The translations under genes were made by a program, and so were the position numbers. Positions 44,861-57,112 of a stretch of DNA of 64,000 bases are shown one piece after another (the stretch's first letter is position 1; each line of letters begins with the position of its first letter). Under the pieces are notes generated by a model. It made no database searches. It was not told where the DNA came from and saw nothing but the letters and a program-made list of their open reading frames with translations. The DNA comes from Mauremys mutica (lineage: Eukaryota > Chordata > Testudines > Geoemydidae). The stretch is taken from the NCBI RefSeq assembly GCF_020497125.1, contig NC_059072.1:50254697-50318696 (forward strand), written 5' to 3'.

Positions 44861-47119
44861 ACTTGCACAGAACTCTGGCATTCGAGCCCCTGGCTTAACA
44901 AGGTCCTTTCAGCTGAGGGTGACTCCCTCATTTGGGACAGGTTAAGCACAGTTCTGCTCCCCTTCATTTGTACCATAATGACAACATGTTGATAACAGCA
45001 TTTCACTACCCCTGCATTCAGTACTAAAGTGATTTGTAACCCAACACCAGCCAAAGTTGATTATTTTGAGCAACACCACTCTATCTGCTGGATATCTAAG
45101 CAAAGTAGGTGTGTTCATGTAAATACAATTTGCTCCTGAAGTCTCTCTCCCTCCCAGCTAGCTGTCAGGGAAGAAATCATTCAGTTCATTCAGATCCTGC
45201 TTACACTTACAGTCCAAGAAATCCCTTACAATTGATAAAGACCTAAATGACCTGGCTTAGCCTACCCAGGAGACTGCATATCCATAGGTGACCCTGCCAG
45301 TGTTACAACCATTGGAGACACTTGAGCTGGAGCTTCCTAGGTTTAAAATAGAGGGAGCTGTTGCCCCAGGGTGTTCTCTGAGAGGGCCTGTTGGCTTTAA
45401 TTCCAAATAGGATAGGAAGCTCTAAATTGCTTTCCTGGGCTACTTCCTACCTATAGAGCCCTTCAGTTTGGGGCATGGCTCATATAGCCCAAGCAGTCAA
45501 TTGCCTTACAACAAAACATTTCAAAGCAGCAGGGCACTGGGAGTTCTCAAATGGGTGGCGGTTAGAGAAGGCTCTGCCTGAGGGCATAACCTCTCAGGCT
45601 CACTCCTCTATCTGGCTTCTTTGAGAAGGATTCTTCTCTCTTTAGGCCTGTCCATGACCTGTTGTCTAGGCTTCTGAGCACCTTTTAACTCACTCTTACA
45701 GTCAGAGCACACTTGGTAGGCCCAGAGGGGCAGGGCTACCTGGGTTCAGTATTGTCTTTCAACCCCTTCGGGCTCGGTGTGCAGTTTGCATATCCCCTCA
45801 CTTCCCCTTTCCTGGATCTAAAATAGCCTGCATTTGTTGACCCAAAGGACATTCTGCAAAAATGTCTTTTTGAACATGTCTTTGTGGAAGGCTGAAGTGT
45901 GAGGGGATTTCTTTTGGCAATGTGAGGGTTTGGGAGATTTTTTTGGTTATGTTCCTTACTAACTGACTGGTTTATGATGAGGATGGGTGTGTGGGAAATC
46001 TACTCCTGTTTTATTTTTATGGCTTGTGTTTTTTATAGATGGCAGGATGCCTAGAGCCTAGGATAGGTGTCTTATAAAGTGAAATCAAAACAAAGAAAAT
46101 AATTTGATTGCAATTCACAGAAGTTACAAATATAATGGGAAGTAGACAGATGAAAACATTTCCTGTGAGAAGCTTAAAACCTAGATATTTTTTGATGGTA
46201 CTCAGGTGAATTAAATTTAGTTCCATCTGACATGCCAAGTTTAGAGTCTATTTAAAAAAAAAAAGCAATAAAATTAATTGTCTTGTTCCCCGACTCTATC
46301 TTGTGATTCATAATATGTATAATTCATGGAATTATACATATTAATGTCAGTGTGAAGTGAAGGTATTTCCATTTTCCATGTGCTTTAGCTTCAGCACAAA
46401 TATCGGCGCTGAAGATTTGATGAGTAACACCTTTATTTATTATATCTGTTGACTTGCCCCAAATTAGAATGGAACACCCATAGCGGTACACATGGCATCT
46501 GCATGAATATAAAATGAACTCCTCTTATCAGTGCTATTTATAATAAATAGCACATAAATTCATGATGGCAGAACACTTACTGTCTCTGAACCATTTATCA
46601 ACTGTGTAGAATACAAAAGCTACTTGCTACTTGGGAAAATAATTTTACTATCTTATGTTTAGGAAGTACCTTCCTCCAAAAGAATACCCAAACGCCCCAT
46701 AAAAGTATGTAGAAGCACATGCTAATACTCCTGCAAAAGTCACTGGACACATCACTGAAATGCAGTGACCTCTGAGATGGGACATGGCAGTTGTGTAGAT
46801 TTGCTATAGGCTGTTGAATTGAAGAAACGTATCTATACGTAGAAGTGCCATGGACTTCAATGACTAGTGAGTTATACTTTTAAATTTAAAGATGGCACCT
46901 GTGGCTTTTCATACTATATTGGTTTAATGCTGGCCTATTGTACACTCATCCCCTGTCCTTGAACACTCATGCAGGAGCAGGCACAATCTCATCCTGGACT
47001 TCAGAAACTAGGATTGGAGAGTCTATCATATAATAGGTATGACTTTCACCTATTATCATTTTGTCTCATACTAGCAGCATTCAGATTATTGATTTATAGG
47101 TTTCTCTATGACGTGCATT
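44861..47119. other. Unassigned; first kilobase repeat-like
   Basis: 44861-45830 has the feel of a retroelement piece continuing 44223-44570 (GGACAGGTTAAGCACAGTTC, GGGCTCGGTGTGCAG), but no ends or domains are recognisable. 45830-47119 is AT-rich without recognised features. Confidence 0.35.
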
Positions 47120-47350
47120 GTTGTAGTATCTGAGCACTTCAAAACATTACTTAATTCATCCTCATACCACCTCTGAAGTAGGAAAATATTATCCCCATTT
47201 AATGGAGAAATAGTGATATAAAGAAATTAATTATGTCCTGAGTTTCGGAGTAGCTGAGCACTCATGACTGCATTTGAAATCAACAGGACTCAGGCACCTG
47301 GTCTTTTTTGTCTCATCCAAGACTGCCGAGCCTAGAATAGAGCCCTGATC
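47120..47350 (+). repeat. MIR/CORE-SINE-like fragment
   Basis: ATCTGAGCACTTCAAAACATT, CCTCATACCACCTCTGAAG, GTAGGAAAATATTATCCCC and ATTTAATGGAGAAATAG follow the order of the classic MIR/CORE segment ('cctcacaac.ccctgtgaggtagg...tattatccccattttacagatgagg'). The later AGAATAGAGCCCTGATCTCC fits its continuation. Confidence 0.65.
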
Positions 47351-47579
47351 TCCTGAGGCCCACTTCAGCATTTTCACCAAAAGACAGCCCATTCCTCTGG
47401 GAGTATCAGTCATGCCCTAATGGCACTTTCAGCCTCATACTATTGTATCAATTTTACTAGTAGTTAAAGAATAGAAAACATAGAATTAAAAGTTACTAAG
47501 AGAATGGTTTTGACACACAAGCCCTGTTTCAACTGCTCAGTAAAGTGGTTTATAGACAAATTTGATTTTGTTGCAAGGA

Positions 47580-47690
47580 CTTAAGCACTCATTGTTTATT
47601 GAATACCAACAGTGTATTTGGTATTTGACAAGAGAAAAATATGGTTCCTAACTCCAAAGAGTTTACAGTCCAAATCCCTATGTAAAGTAG
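47580..47690 (+). repeat. Old amniote repeat fragment
   Basis: GTGTATTTGGTATTTGACAAG, AATATGGTTCCTAACTCC, AAAGAGTTTACAGTCCAAAT matches the 'tggtccctgccccaaagagcttacagtctaaat' repeat. A further copy is at 60230-60290. Confidence 0.55.
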
Positions 47691-48230
47691 TGTTACCCCC
47701 TTTCTACCCAAATAGCTATTCAAATTTTGAATTCGAAGGAGTCTGGTATTGTCTTTGATGGAATCTTGTTTATTTACAAGGAATATACAAAACCTTGATT
47801 CTCTGAATGTAGGAGGACCCAAGAACAAAAAGGATCAGTTTCTTAACTTCTTCTTCAGCCCTATGCCTCTTCACCAACACCATACTCAAAAGCTCTCTCA
47901 GCATTTTTCAGGGTCATACTATGCTCAGTAGCTATTGCTTGGCTTGGTTGCTTTTTGCTCTGTTGCTCTCTCTCTCTGTTCTTGTCTTGTCTAACCTCTC
48001 GCTCTCCTCCACCCAAACACTCAGCAAAACCTCTTCACCCACTCAGTTCAAAGACTCCTGGGTGGGTTCACAACTCCTTTTGTCTTAGGTGGGAGCTTGT
48101 GATTTACTTACCCTTACAGTTATGCTATTTGAAGGATGTGTTCTCACCGATCAGTCTCAGTGAGGTTTTATCTCTACCAGTAGCAAGGTTTTCACCCCTC
48201 TCATGACGGTAGTAATGCCTTTGGGTAACT
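47691..48230. other. Unassigned sequence
   Basis: No supported feature; frames at 47749-48206 have no domain. Confidence 0.4.
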
Positions 48231-48634
48231 AAGGTCTAGTCTAAACTAGAATTAGGTTGACGCAAGGCAGCTTACATCAACCTAACTATGGATGTGTATA
48301 CACTTAAATTTTGCTCCCGCCAACGTAACTGGCCTGCTACGCTGACTTAATAACTCCACCTCCACAAGCAGTGTAGAGTCAAGGTTGATGTAGTTATGTC
48401 AATGCAGTGTCATTGTAGACCCTGTGTTGTTTACATTGACTGTTACTGGCTTTCAGGAGCCATCCCACAATGCCCCACACTGATTGTTTAATTGATACAA
48501 GCGCTCCTGGTGAGGACATGCACCTTTGACACAAGGAGCAAACTGTAGTCATGCACAAGCAATGTAGTTACTGCAGTGACTGTATGCCAATGTAAGTTAG
48601 GTTGACTTAATTTTGTACTGTAGACATGGCCTTA
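48231..48634. mobile_element. Inverted-repeat DNA transposon (about 404 bp)
   Basis: The left end AAGGTCTAGTCTAAACTAG pairs with the right end TGTAGACATGGCCTT. Just inside, TTAGGTTGACGC matches TTAGGTTGACTTAA near the far end in direct, not inverted, orientation. CTGGCTTTCAGGAGCCATCCCACAATGCCCC (48447-48477) is a segment I associate with turtle elements of this type. No coding capacity. Confidence 0.65.
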
Positions 48635-50138
48635 TATGCAGTCTGTGTTTTGTATACAGAACTAACATGCATAAGATAAACATGTTAAAGTTCTAGAAAG
48701 ATGTTACCATAAAGCTGAATGCAATTTACACAGCCATTGATGAAAAGTTGTCTTAAAATCTAACTAAAATATACAGATAAATGGGTTACTAGTGTTCTTT
48801 TTCATTAGAAGAGTTTATAATAGGATCCCAGAGAAAATGGTCATGTATCAAGCATATGATTATTCTAAAAATATCTTCATTCTGATATAATTTGTAAAAA
48901 ACGTATCTAATTCCAAAGTGCCACTTGTGCCCAGGTAACATTTTTTCAGTTTATAGAATTATGTATTTTTAATTCTGAAATAGTAGGTCTGAAAAATGTC
49001 TAAAATACAAACCCCAAGTTTCAGAAAGTTAAAGTACCTTATCTTTTGGAGGTGCTGGTAGGATTTCTAATAGTATGATAATACACCAGCATTACAGTTT
49101 AGAGTACTCTTGTCTTGAGCAAAATTTTGGCACAGTCTAGAGAATTTGACAATCTTTATTGCATTGCCTGAAAAGCAATTTAACTTGAAAGGCTTCATCT
49201 TCCCCAAATTGATACAAGCAGAACACATAAAAGAAGCTTTAGTTACTGCATGAAATTGACAGTTGGACTCTGTAGAAAAATTAAATATAGTCTACAAAAG
49301 ACATTAAAGTACATAATAAGCATAAGACAATCTCCAGATAGCAAAAGATAAATTTCCATTTGTACCCGAAATACTAGGATACCAAAAAAAAAAGTTTTTT
49401 AACTATGGTAAATTAAACTCAGTGCTGAGTGGTGTTAGTTGTTCACCAATTTGTTGTTTTTATACTATTTTTATACTATTCCAATCTAGTGTTTATTAAA
49501 CCCAAACATTTTGTTAAAAAAAACCCATCATCTATTTTTATAGAAATAATCTGATCAGCTATAATTTAGTTAAGTGCTTTGACTTACATCTATTTGGCTA
49601 CATTTCATACTTCTATGAAATTACATATTGTGCTTTTATTAAGTGATGTTTAAAAAGTAACAAAAGTCTTTGCCACTAGTTGGTTCATACTAAATCACTT
49701 GGCCTCTTGCACATGCATTTTCAATGCTTGTTATGCTTTGAAAACTAAATGTATTCTGAGATTCACTGCAGGATCAACTTGTTCATAAATTAATACAGGT
49801 TGGCTGTATTAAAATCTATAAAACTATCGTTCATTCTTAGAACACAGGGGATACTGTAGTTTCAGGTTTTTATTTCTTTTTAAGGCAACGTAATTGGCTG
49901 ATGGATGGAAGGGGTAGAGGGGAAAATCAACTAAAGAATAGCAACTGGACTAAAAATAGAAAAAGTACTTTCTTTCATTAGTGAAATATACACCTGCAGT
50001 GGCCGTGTGGGTGATTACCATTTAAAGTATAAGAACTGTGAAATAACACAGGCTTTTTGTCTCTTTAAAATATTGCAGTTGCAGGTCTAATTAATTATAT
50101 TAGAAGATAAAAATGGATTGATCTGTATCCGAATTCTG
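48635..50138. other. Unassigned AT-rich sequence
   Basis: No gene or element recognised. Confidence 0.4.
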
Positions 50139-51072
50139 TGTTAGGATATAGATATTCAGGCCTGTCTGCAAAGGCCCATACTTTAAGAATTTAGGTGTAT
50201 TCTTATCACTTAGCTAGTTATAGAGGTATAAAAGAAAGAATCAAAATCACTGTCTGTCTGTGTAATGGCCTTCTTTTACTGTGACAGGCTAAGGCCTTCA
50301 GCTAAGCAGCAGAGGCTGCCATAAGCTGGGAAGTGTATGGTCACATCCTCACATTCCAAACTAGTCACATTGAAATAACTATTGGGCTGTTAGGAATACA
50401 ATCCTGTCCTGATATTCCTATCACCTCCAGAGAAAGGGAAGAGCCTAGAAGATGTAAAAGGAAACTTAGTTTGATAGCATCCTGTCTGGCAAGAACTCAC
50501 TTATCAATAGCTAGGATGTGAAATCCTCATTTCTGTATTGTTCTATCACTGTAGTCTCCACTTCCCTATTGTTTGTCTGTATAATCTCTGTCTGGTTCTG
50601 TGATTGTTTCTGTCTGCTGTATAATTAATTTTGTTGGGTGTAACCCAATTAAGGTGGTGGGATAGGTTAAATAACCATGTTACAATATGTTAGGATTGGT
50701 TACTTAAATTTCAGTAAAATGATTGGTTAAGGTATAGCTAAGCAGAACTCAAGTTTTACTATATAGTCTGCAGTCAATCAGGAAGTAAGTGGGGAGGGGA
50801 ATGGGAACAGGGACTGGGGATGGGGGTGGGGGAATTGGGATCATGTTTTGCTAAAGGGGGGAATGGGAACAGGAACAGGGACATAGGCAAGGCTCTGTGG
50901 TGTCAGAGCTGGGAAGGGGGACACTAAGGAAGGAAACTGGAATCATGCTTGCTGGAAGTTCACCCCAATAAACATAGAATTGTTTGCACCTTTGGACTTT
51001 GGGTATTGTTGCTCTCTGTTCATGCGAGAAGGACCAGGGAAGTGAGAGGGTGAAGGAATAAGCCCCCTAACA
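50139..51072 (+). mobile_element. Solo LTR (934 bp), TGTTAGG...CCTAACA
   Basis: Perfect 7-bp inverted ends TGTTAGG/CCTAACA and an exact 5-bp duplication TTCTG (50134-50138 and 51073-51077). A TATA-like ACTATATAG is at 50759-50767 and AATAAA at 50967-50972. The G-rich stretch GGGGAATGGGAACAGG repeats at about 50795 and 50860. No gag, pol or env sequence adjoins it. Confidence 0.9.
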
Positions 51073-51300
51073 TTCTGCATTTCATAATCCAATGAATCAC
51101 ATGGCATAACAAGATCTTATCATTTATCACTATGTGTAACTTACTTTGTTGACAGTTTTTAGCTGAGTAAAGTTTGTTCTTATATATGCTAAGTAGTAAA
51201 CTCGGGGGCTTATTCTAGGTGATTATTATGGGTTTCCTTCACTTATTATTCTTTTGTCTTCTTTGCAATGAAGAAACCTGCATAGGACCATGGAAGCTGT
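51073..51300. other. Unassigned sequence between LTR and CR1
   Basis: Short spacer, nothing recognised. Confidence 0.4.
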
Positions 51301-53489
51301 GGAAACTGGCTCCAAATCAGTCTGGTTGAGTCAGAAAGTAATCAACTTGTAGGAAAGAGCTCCAGATTTAACTGGATGAATAATCACCTCAAAAAGAATA
51401 TTAGGTATAAGCAGATTGCTTAGAAGGGAAGAAGAGATTGATCAGTAAAGAAAGCGACATCTTGGAGGTTTAAGAATGTAGGGATAAAGTGAGTTTGGCC
51501 ATTCTGAGTTAGACCTTTCAAAGGAAATTAAAACAAATAATAGAATGTTCTTTAGCCATATACATAGAAAGAGAAGAAGTGGGGCCAGTATGCAGCCAAG
51601 ATGGGGTAGAGAGCAAGGATAATGTAGGAATGGCTGAAAATCTAAGTGCCTCAGTCTTCAGTAAAAATTATACTGCAGAACATAAGTGCAAAGATAGGAT
51701 GGCAAATGAGAATGAGTGTATAGAAGTGGAAATTACCACATTTGATGTGGGGAAAAAAGCCCAGCGTTTAATGCTCTGAAATCAAGGAAACCAGACAGAC
51801 AATCTCTGTCCCAGAATACTTGGAACTGCAAGTCTGGTAGCAACGGAGTTTTAATAACTATAAAATTGGGGGTGATACCATATGACTGGAGAATAGCAAA
51901 GGTAGAACCTATATTTAAGAAAGGGAAAAAGTGATCTGAGCAAGTACAGACCCGTTAGTCTGACCTCAGTAAAACACAAGGCTGTAGAAAATTTTTTGAA
52001 GAAAATAATAATCTGGGACATGCAGGTAAATGGAAACTGGGATGAAATGCAACAGGGGTTTACCAAAGGTGGATTGTTCTAGACTAATCTGAAATCTATC
52101 TTTGATTCCTTAGACAAGGAAAATTCAACAGAGCTAATCTATGTGGACATCAGTAAAGCATTTGACATGGTACCATATGAGAAATTAGATAAACTGAAGA
52201 CAGGGATTAATAGAGAAAGAACTGGCTAAAGGGAGACAACAAGGTTGTCCTGAAAGGAGAGCTTTCATTGAAGGTCTGGAAGGAGGTTACTGGTGGAATT
52301 CCTCAAGTATTATCTTGGGATATTTTACTTAAAATTTTCATTAATGACCTTTGCACAAAAGGTAGGGGTGTGTTAATGAAGTTTGCTGATGACAGAAAGG
52401 TGGGAGGCATCGTCAATACAGAAGAGAGTTGGATAATTATACAGGATGAACTGGAAGATCTAGAGGACTGGAACAATAGAAATGGGATGAAATTTAACAG
52501 TACAAAGTGCAAGATTGTGCACTTTGGGACTAACTTTGTGCTGTTGGAAACAGCAGAGTAGGAGAACAAGACTGTGAGCCAACAATGTGATCTGGTGGTG
52601 GGGAAGTGGGGGAAAGCGAAGGCAGATGCAAACTTAGGATGTATCATGTGAGGTATTTCCAGTAGACATAGGGAAGCATTAATGTCATTGTACAAGGCAC
52701 TGGTAAGACCTTATCTGGAACACTGTACAGTTCTGGTTACCCATGTTCAAGAAAGATGAATTCAAACTGGAACAGGTACAGAGAAGGTCTATTAGGGTGA
52801 TCAGGAGGATGACGAGCCTATCTTACTAGAGGAGACTCTTGGTACGACTATAACAGGGATAAAAGACCGGTGGCACGGTCATTGCTGGCCCAAGTCAGCT
52901 GATTGGGCTTGCAGGGCTCAGGCTCACAGTGCTAAAAATCACTGTGTAGAAATTTGAGCTCAGGCTACAATCTGCGCTCTGGGACCCTCCACCCTCACAG
53001 GGTCCCAGAGCTTGGACTCCATCCTGAGTCTGAATGTCTACACTGTGATGTTTTTCAGCCCCAGAGCCCAAGCCCAAATCAGCAGACCCTGGCCAGCCAT
53101 GTGTTTTTTATCCCTGTGAAGACATAACCTAACAGAGCTTACTTGTTTAGCAGAGCAAAATGAAGATTAGAAAGGAGATATGATTTCTCTGTATAAATAC
53201 ATTAAAGGGATAAATGCCAGGGAGGAAGATGAGATATTTATGCTAAAAGACAGTGTTAGCACAAGAATAAATGGGTGAGAACTGCCTATGAATAAATTTA
53301 GACTGGAAACCATCAGAGGCATGAGGTTTCAGAACAGCCTTCCAATAGGAGTAGTCGGGCACACAACCTAGCTAGTTTTAAGATTAAGCTTGATACATTT
53401 ATGAATGGGATTATATAACAGGGTTGCCTCCTGTAATGGGGAATTGGACTTCATGACCCACCAGAATATTCCTTTCAGTCCTGTATCCC
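51300..53489 (+). mobile_element. CR1 LINE remnant with reverse transcriptase core, split by a transposon
   Basis: Start is approximate. Pieces of CR1 ORF2 occur in several frames. The longest (52268-52561) covers GIPQVLSWDILLKIFINDL and LMKFADDRKVGG, so the F-A-D-D catalytic box survives. Upstream YVDISKAFDMVPYEKL (about 52140) is the palm motif A region. Stops and frame changes make it dead. The body breaks at about 52840, resumes at about 53128, and ends GGGAATTGGACTTCATGACC with CCTTTCAGTCCTGTATCCC. It is more diverged than the copies at 15383 and 33793. Confidence 0.82.
52841..53127. mobile_element. Inverted-repeat transposon inside CR1 (about 287 bp)
   Basis: GGTACGACTATAACAGGGAT and ATCCCTGTGAAGACATAAC are the diverged ends. 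The middle pairs GGGACCCTCC with the palindromic region around CTCACAGGGTCCCAGAG. Same family as the twice-interrupted element at 6596-7503 and serves as its uninterrupted reference. Target duplication not resolved. Confidence 0.75.
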
Positions 53490-53661
53490 ATGTAACAGAC
53501 CCAGGGAAAAGGTAGAGAAAGAGTGGAATGGAACATGGAAACCCAATAAAATGTGTTCTTTCTGCCCAAGTTCCACATGATGGCATGCTTCATGCTTTTA
53601 AAATGTATGCGTTTCTTTTTTGTTTTGTTTTAGCATTAGGAAACTGAAGAAGACTATAGAG
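53490..53661. other. Short unassigned spacer
   Basis: Contains a TTTTTTGTTTTGTTTTAG run at about 53617-53635. Confidence 0.4.
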
Positions 53662-54483
53662 CAGTGGTCTCCAACCTTTCTATGCACAAGATCACTTTTT
53701 TAATTTAAGTGCAACCCAGGATCAACCCCGTTCCCTGAGACCCCACCCTGCTCACTCCATCCCCCCTCCCTCTGTCGCTTGCTTTCCCCCACCCTCACTC
53801 ACTTTCATCAGGCTGGGACTGGGGTAGGGGTTGGGGTGCAGGAGAAGGTGCAGGGGATGTGGGCTCTGGGAGGGAGTTTGGGTGCAGGAGGGGTTTGGAG
53901 TGTGGGAGGGGATTGGGGTACAAGAGGATTATTGGGTGCTGGCTTTGGGAGGGGGCTCAGGCCTAGGGCAGGGGATTGGGGTGCAGGAAGAAGTACGGGG
54001 TACTGGCTCTGGGAGGGGGCTCAGGGCTGGGGTGTAGGAGGGGTGCAGACACCCACCGGGTGGCACTTACCTCAGGCAGCTCCCAGTCAGTGATGCAGCA
54101 GGGCTACGGCTCCTTGCATGCCCCAGCCCCATGCCACTCCCAGAAGTGGCCATCATACCCCTGCAGCCCCTTGGGGGGCCCGTGGCTCAGCACGCTTCCC
54201 CTCTTTGCAGGCACCACCCCTGCAGATCCCATTGGATGTAGTTCCCTGGTCCCAGCCAATGGGAGTTGCAGAGGCGGTGCTTGAAGGCAGGAGCAGTGTA
54301 AGGAGACCCATGCCTCACCCCCTTCCCTGGGGCCACTTCTGGGAGTGGCACATGGCCAGGGCAGGCAGGAAGCCTGCCTTAGCCCTGCTGTGCCACCGGA
54401 CTTTTAGTGGCTGGAGATTGCGATCAACTAGCAGAGGTCCAGGATTGACCAGTCAATCACGATCTAGCAGTTGGTGACCACTG
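53662..54483. mobile_element. hAT-like non-autonomous transposon (822 bp)
   Basis: Begins CAGTGGTCTCCAAC and ends GTTGGTGACCACTG, 13 of 14 bases inverted-complementary. Flanking octamers CTATAGAG and CTTTGCAG match at only 5 of 8, so the duplication is weak. The interior has a run of GGGAGGGG-x-TTGGGGTGCAGG units (53815-54050) giving 68-119 codon frames rich in Gly that are not genes. Confidence 0.68.
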
Positions 54484-54491
54484 CTTTGCAG

Positions 54492-55617
54492 GATGGATGC
54501 AGAATGACTACCATAGCTTCTAGTTAAGGATGCTTTACCACACATAGTAGAAGGTCCTTTAACATAAGGAAAACAAGTGGACTCCATAAGTTGATTTAAT
54601 GTAATCTATGGAATCCTCTTACTATAATAAATTGCTATATTGTATATAGGAATTAAGATAAGGGGTAGGAAAAGCTACAGCAGCTGAAGTGATGAGAGGG
54701 AACATAAGAGCTGTCTTTGGCTGTCAGGATTGTTATGTCTGAACATTTAAACCAATGGAAACTCCAGAAGTACCAGACCAAGGAACCCCACGGAGTCTCA
54801 TTGCACAGGTAAACCACAAAGCCTGGCAGTTTTTTATCAGTGTCAGAATTGTTTAACTTGGGTGCCTTAAAGTTAAGATCCTAAATATACATTTAGGTGA
54901 ATAAAAGAGACCTGAATTTCAGAGCTGTTGAGATTCTGTTGAAGTCAGAGGTACCTAGCACCTCTGAAAGTTTTTAATTAGGTGCTTAAATATGGATTTA
55001 GGTGTTTAACTTCCTGATTTAGAAACCTTAGCCTAGAATCTTACTGCAAACTGGCCATGGACAACAATGATTAACTGGTTTCAAGTCTTCACTCAGAAAG
55101 CTGTGCACAGGATTTACTGTATGATAAAAGCTTGTTACAGTATATCAAAGATACTTTAGCAGAGCTTTGCCAAGTCAGAAGACATGTCCCCTGACCATTG
55201 ATAAAAGATAGCTTTAGTGCTACAGCAACAGGATTTGGATGAATGACCTATTGGGCTCTGCTTGCATGAGCAAGAAACAAGCAAACAAAAAACCAATATT
55301 ACAGGAGAAAGATGGAGAGAGCATGAGAACAGCATATCATAGAAATGTTACACAAAATATATTATATGGATGCTAAACCAATGCCAAAGCTGAAATAAAG
55401 TGCAAAGACAGGATAATAATCCCTTTTTTATTTCAATGTCTATTAATATGCTGTACTCTGTATAGTGCCATGAGAGGAATACAGATATATTAAGTGTTAT
55501 ATAATAAGAGTGGTCTTTAAACACAAAGTCTTTATTCAGGTAGAACTCGTGTTGGCTAACTGAGTGTCTAGAAGCAGCACAGAATTCAGTCAGACCCCAC
55601 AAGACTATGTGCCACTT
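54492..55617. other. Unassigned; one old repeat scrap
   Basis: 54855-55030 carries GGGTGCCTTAAAGTTAAGATCC, CATTTAGGTGAATA and TTAGGTGCTTAAATATGG, which fits an ancient 'ttaggtgcctaaat' amniote repeat also seen at 57240-57390 and 60765-60805. Confidence 0.4.
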
Positions 55618-55980
55618 CAGGGCCGCCCAGAGGATTCCGGGGGCCCGGGGTCTTCGGTGGCGGGGGGCCCTTCCGTTCCTGGACCCGCCGCCGAAGTGCC
55701 CCGAAGACCGGGCTGCACTTCGGCGGCGGGTCCCGCTCCGTCTTCGGCGGTAATTCGCCAGCGGGGGGTCCTTCCACCCCGGAGCGGAAGGACCCCCCGC
55801 CGGCGAAGACCGGGAGCGGCAGAAGCTCCTGCGCCCAGCCGCACAAGAGTTTGCCGGGCACCCTGGAGTGAGTGAGGGACCCCGCTCCAGGGGCCCCGAA
55901 AAACTCTGGTGGGGGCCCCCGTGGGGCTCGGGGCCTGGGGCAAATTGCCTCTCTTGCCCCCCCCCCTCTGGGCGGCCCTG
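55618..55980. mobile_element. hAT-type non-autonomous transposon (363 bp), perfect ends
   Basis: The 15-bp termini CAGGGCCGCCCAGAG and CTCTGGGCGGCCCTG are perfect inverted repeats. The 8-bp duplication TGCCACTT is exact (55610-55617 and 55981-55988). The GC-rich body has GGCGGGGGGCCCTTCC and CCGCCGAAG words, and a long hairpin GGGGGGTCCTTCC/GGAAGGACCCCCC at 55764-55798. The longest open frame in the window (55348-56091, 247 codons, minus) reads through it into both flanks and is spurious. Confidence 0.9.
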
Positions 55981-55988
55981 TGCCACTT

Positions 55989-56599
55989 TGTTGAACAGGA
56001 GACTAATGCCTTCAAAAGAGGGTGAGGTCGTATTTCCTTCCAGTTCTTCAAAATGTTTTCCTCTTTCTCCCAGCAAAGGTGAAAAACTCATATCAATTAC
56101 AATAACTTCACTGAAATTGTATGTACCTTTTCTGTTTTAAGCAGCATGGAATTATTGGCCCAGATTTTCAGCTGCCTTCAGGGAATGTAGAACACAGCTG
56201 AGATGGGGTATAGAGCCAGGTGGCTTTAAGCTACACCAACATTTCCTTGATCCTGAAGTTCCTCTGCAGTGATCCAGTCCCACAACACAATTTAGTGCAG
56301 TCCACTCTAACTTTTGCCAACTGCAAGAGGTAGTTCCAGCAACAGAGGATTACTGGGTGCAGGAATGTACCAGCTATTATCTTTTCTTCTAGCCACTCCT
56401 TCTTCAGCTTCAGGGAGTAAAGGTGGTATAGAAAACACTACCAGGGCTCTATGCCCCCTGAGGATTCCTTTACACAGGTCCTGCTGAGATTGCAGCTTTA
56501 TGGTTTATTATCAGTGAAGTTGCAGTTGTTCAAGGTGAGCAATGCTGGTTAAAGAAAATGTTTGACAATTACCTTTCAAACTGACCAGGAAAATATTCT
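55989..56599. other. Unassigned sequence
   Basis: Nothing recognised. Confidence 0.4.
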
Positions 56600-57112
56600 G
56601 AGAACTTGCTTGAAAGTTGTCTAATAGAATCTGTATCTTGCCTATAATTAAGAGGCACTCTGAAGCAAGATCCAAATTGGAAAGACTCCAAAGGAAAGCA
56701 ATGAGAGTGAGAACAGATTTGGAAAACATGACCCATGAGAAAAGGTTGAAAGAATTGGGCACATTTTGTCTGAGAGGTGTGGGGGACATGGTACAGTCTT
56801 CAAAAATGTAAAATGTTGTAAAGAATTTGGTGATTAATTGTTCTCCATGTCCATGGAGGGTAGGACAAGAAGTAATCAGCTTTGTTTGCAGCAAGGAAAG
56901 TTGAGGTTAGATATTGAAGTTTTTTCTCATTATACGGATAGTTAAGCACTGGGACAGGTTACCTAGGGAGGCTGTGGAATCCCCACCATTGGAAGTTTTT
57001 AAGAACAGGTTATACAAATTCCTGTCTAGGTTTACTTAGTCCTGCCTCAGTGCAGAGGGTGAACTAGATGACCTCTTGAGGTCTCTTCTAGCCCTACATT
57101 GCTATGCTTCTA
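56600..57112 (+). mobile_element. Old CR1 3' remnant
   Basis: KLERLQRKAMRV and LENMTHEKRLKELGTF (about 56677-56769) match the CR1 ORF2 C-terminal region. Nucleotides GTTACCTAGGGAGGCTGTGG, GAACTAGATGACCTCTTGAG and TCTTCTAGCCCTACATTGCT complete the tail. The frame is destroyed by indels. The 5' boundary is a guess. Confidence 0.72.

Noticed and set aside
53779..54477. Glycine/tryptophan-rich frames, possibly a structural protein
   Set aside because: They follow the repeated GGGAGGGG-TTGGGGTGCAGG units of the 53662-54483 element and lack a signal peptide or conserved pattern.
55348..56091. 247-codon open frame, the longest in the window (minus)
   Set aside because: It reads through both borders of the 55618-55980 transposon, whose 8-bp duplication shows it is an insertion. 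Composition follows the GC-rich element, and no domain is present.
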